A stretch of DNA of 64,000 nucleotides, taken from positions 1,366,523 through 1,430,522 of the forward strand of contig CAJNOI010000003.1 in assembly GCA_905250115.1 (NCBI GenBank). Reading direction: 5' to 3'. Position numbers and translations under genes: made by a program. This stretch comes from Adineta steineri. Its lineage: Eukaryota > Rotifera > Eurotatoria > Adinetida > Adinetidae. Position 1 is the first letter of the stretch. Every line of letters starts with the position of its first letter. This document shows positions 63,096 to 64,000 of the stretch, one piece after another. The notes beneath the pieces are model-generated. The model saw only the letters and a program-made list of their open reading frames with translations. It was not told where the DNA came from and ran no database searches.

Positions 63096-63731
63096 AAATT
63101 CTAGTCCGAAATATTTCAAAAGATTTTCTTCTTGTTTTGTATCTTTGAGTTTTCAAATTGAAATTATTTTCCTTATACATCAATAGATTAATGATAAGGT
63201 TTTTTTTATGATAATGCAAGTTTAAAGTAATTACGTTTTACAGACTTGTCATTTGAGCTTTTACTTATCATTGATTTATAAAGATTGATATAAGAAATAA
63301 GTTTGAAAATTTGAAAAAACTAAGTTAATTACGACAATTAAATCTTTTGAAAATATCTTATTATTGTTGTTGTTTTTACAGGTCTTTTCTTTTTCTACTA
63401 TTGATTATTTTTCGTTCGTCATAAATAAACTATGCCCATTATATATTTAAATAATATTCATCATAGATTAATGAAATCAGAAATATTGAGTGAACAAGAT
63501 TTTGATTGAGTACATGAAAATAAGAAGTGCTTTTTGTTTGTTGTTTATTTATTTCATGCATTGATTATCTAATAAATATAAAGTTTTTCGCTTCAGTAGA
63601 CAACTGTCTTATTATCAGCTCATGGTTTTATATAGAATAGATTCATTCTTTAACATTTGTTTGATCTGTCAAAAAACAAATTAGAATTGCCATACATTTA
63701 TAGTTAACGTAAGAGAATGATTGATATACAC
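63096..63731. other. 3' flank of SELENOT and unassigned AT-rich DNA
   Basis: Contains the SECIS element (63193-63269) and AT-rich sequence. No further gene to the right edge apart from the terminal inverted-repeat element. Confidence 0.5.
63193..63269 (+). promoter_or_regulatory. SECIS element (type II) of selenoprotein T
   Basis: A hairpin with every expected SECIS part. Lower helix: GATAAG (63193-63198) with CTTATC (63264-63269). Non-Watson-Crick quartet: ATGA (63208-63211) opposite TGAG (63254-63257), giving tandem G.A/A.G pairs. Upper helix: AATGCAAGT (63213-63221) with ACTTGTCATT (63244-63253), nine pairs and one bulged U. Unpaired AA(A) (63224-63226) lies 12 nt after ATGA. An apical mini-helix, GTAA (63227-63230) with TTAC (63238-63241), makes it form 2. 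It lies about 100 nt after the SELENOT stop and would recruit SBP2 and the Sec elongation factor. Confidence 0.82.
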
Positions 63732-63992
63732 TAGAGCCCATCGGGTCCGGGTATCGAAAGAAATATGTTATCAACATACTATGTTTTTTGAGTTTCTTTA
63801 ATTTTTTATTCAAAAAGTCTTGAATTTATTTATAAAAATAATAGAAAAAACAACAACAAAACTATTTTCGAAGCAACTATCAGATTTCAAGTAGAAAAAT
63901 GTACTGAGAATCTAAAAGTACAGTTCGAGTTCAGGCTAGTGCTCATCAGGATCGGGTCCGGGTCTAAAAAATTGTGGATTCGATGGGTTCTA
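63732..63992. mobile_element. Possible non-autonomous TIR element at the right edge
   Basis: TAGAGCCCATCGGGTCC (63732-63748) is an imperfect inverted repeat (three mismatches in 17) of the sequence at 63976-63992 (GGATTCGATGGGTTCTA). A direct copy of the left motif, CTAGTGCTCATCAGGATCGGGTCCGGGT, also lies inside the right end (about 63937-63963). The GC-rich TCGGGTCCGGGT core contrasts with the AT-rich filling. No ORF is present, as expected for a MITE-like element of about 260 bp, but a target-site duplication is not evident and the element could extend beyond the window. Confidence 0.45.
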
Positions 63993-64000
63993 ATATACAC

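Overview
The window looks like nuclear DNA of a bdelloid rotifer (an Adineta- or Rotaria-like animal). It is AT-rich and gene-dense. Genes are split by many short GT-AG introns of about 45-60 nt. Clear animal genes (KIF3B, atlastin, TOX, a TRERF1/ZNF541-like factor, selenoprotein T) sit next to families typical of bdelloids: ADP-ribosyltransferase genes with kinesin-light-chain-type TPRs, a cellular RNA-dependent RNA polymerase, and a bacterial-type YihY/BrkB membrane protein that has acquired an intron. The organism call is an inference from this mixture. No rRNA, tRNA or CRISPR was seen. There are two assembly gaps (33382-33391 and 46653-46752).

Layout from left to right: a GC-rich palindromic element (79-187); a minus-strand EGF/laminin-G gene whose 3' end leaves the window; a YihY/BrkB gene; KIF3B; thymidine phosphorylase facing a plant-type PRPP synthetase; an RdRP; a membrane-anchored astacin protease with EGF and CUB domains; a DEAD-box helicase with a glutamine-rich tail; a TOX-type HMG-box gene; atlastin; a large C2H2/ELM2/SANT gene with polyglutamine; two tandem ART-TPR genes; a tail-anchored-like unknown protein; a RASL12-like GTPase convergent with an unknown Ser/Thr-rich protein; selenoprotein T with an in-frame UGA and a 3' SECIS; and a terminal-inverted-repeat element at the right edge.

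Points of most interest: (1) the ART-TPR pair is a roughly 4.7-kb tandem duplication. One copy has 18 near-identical 42-residue TPRs and an intact R-S-ExE active site. The other has about three TPRs, and Lys replaces the catalytic Glu. Both begin with a shared alpha/beta module I cannot name. (2) Selenoprotein T would be truncated by standard annotation, but the UGA (62613-62615) and a convincing type-II SECIS (63193-63269) support Sec decoding. (3) YihY/BrkB and the plant-type PRPP synthetase are candidates for horizontal acquisition. (4) Small structured elements (79-187, 17559-17620, 51631-51713, 63732-63992) are not explained by genes.
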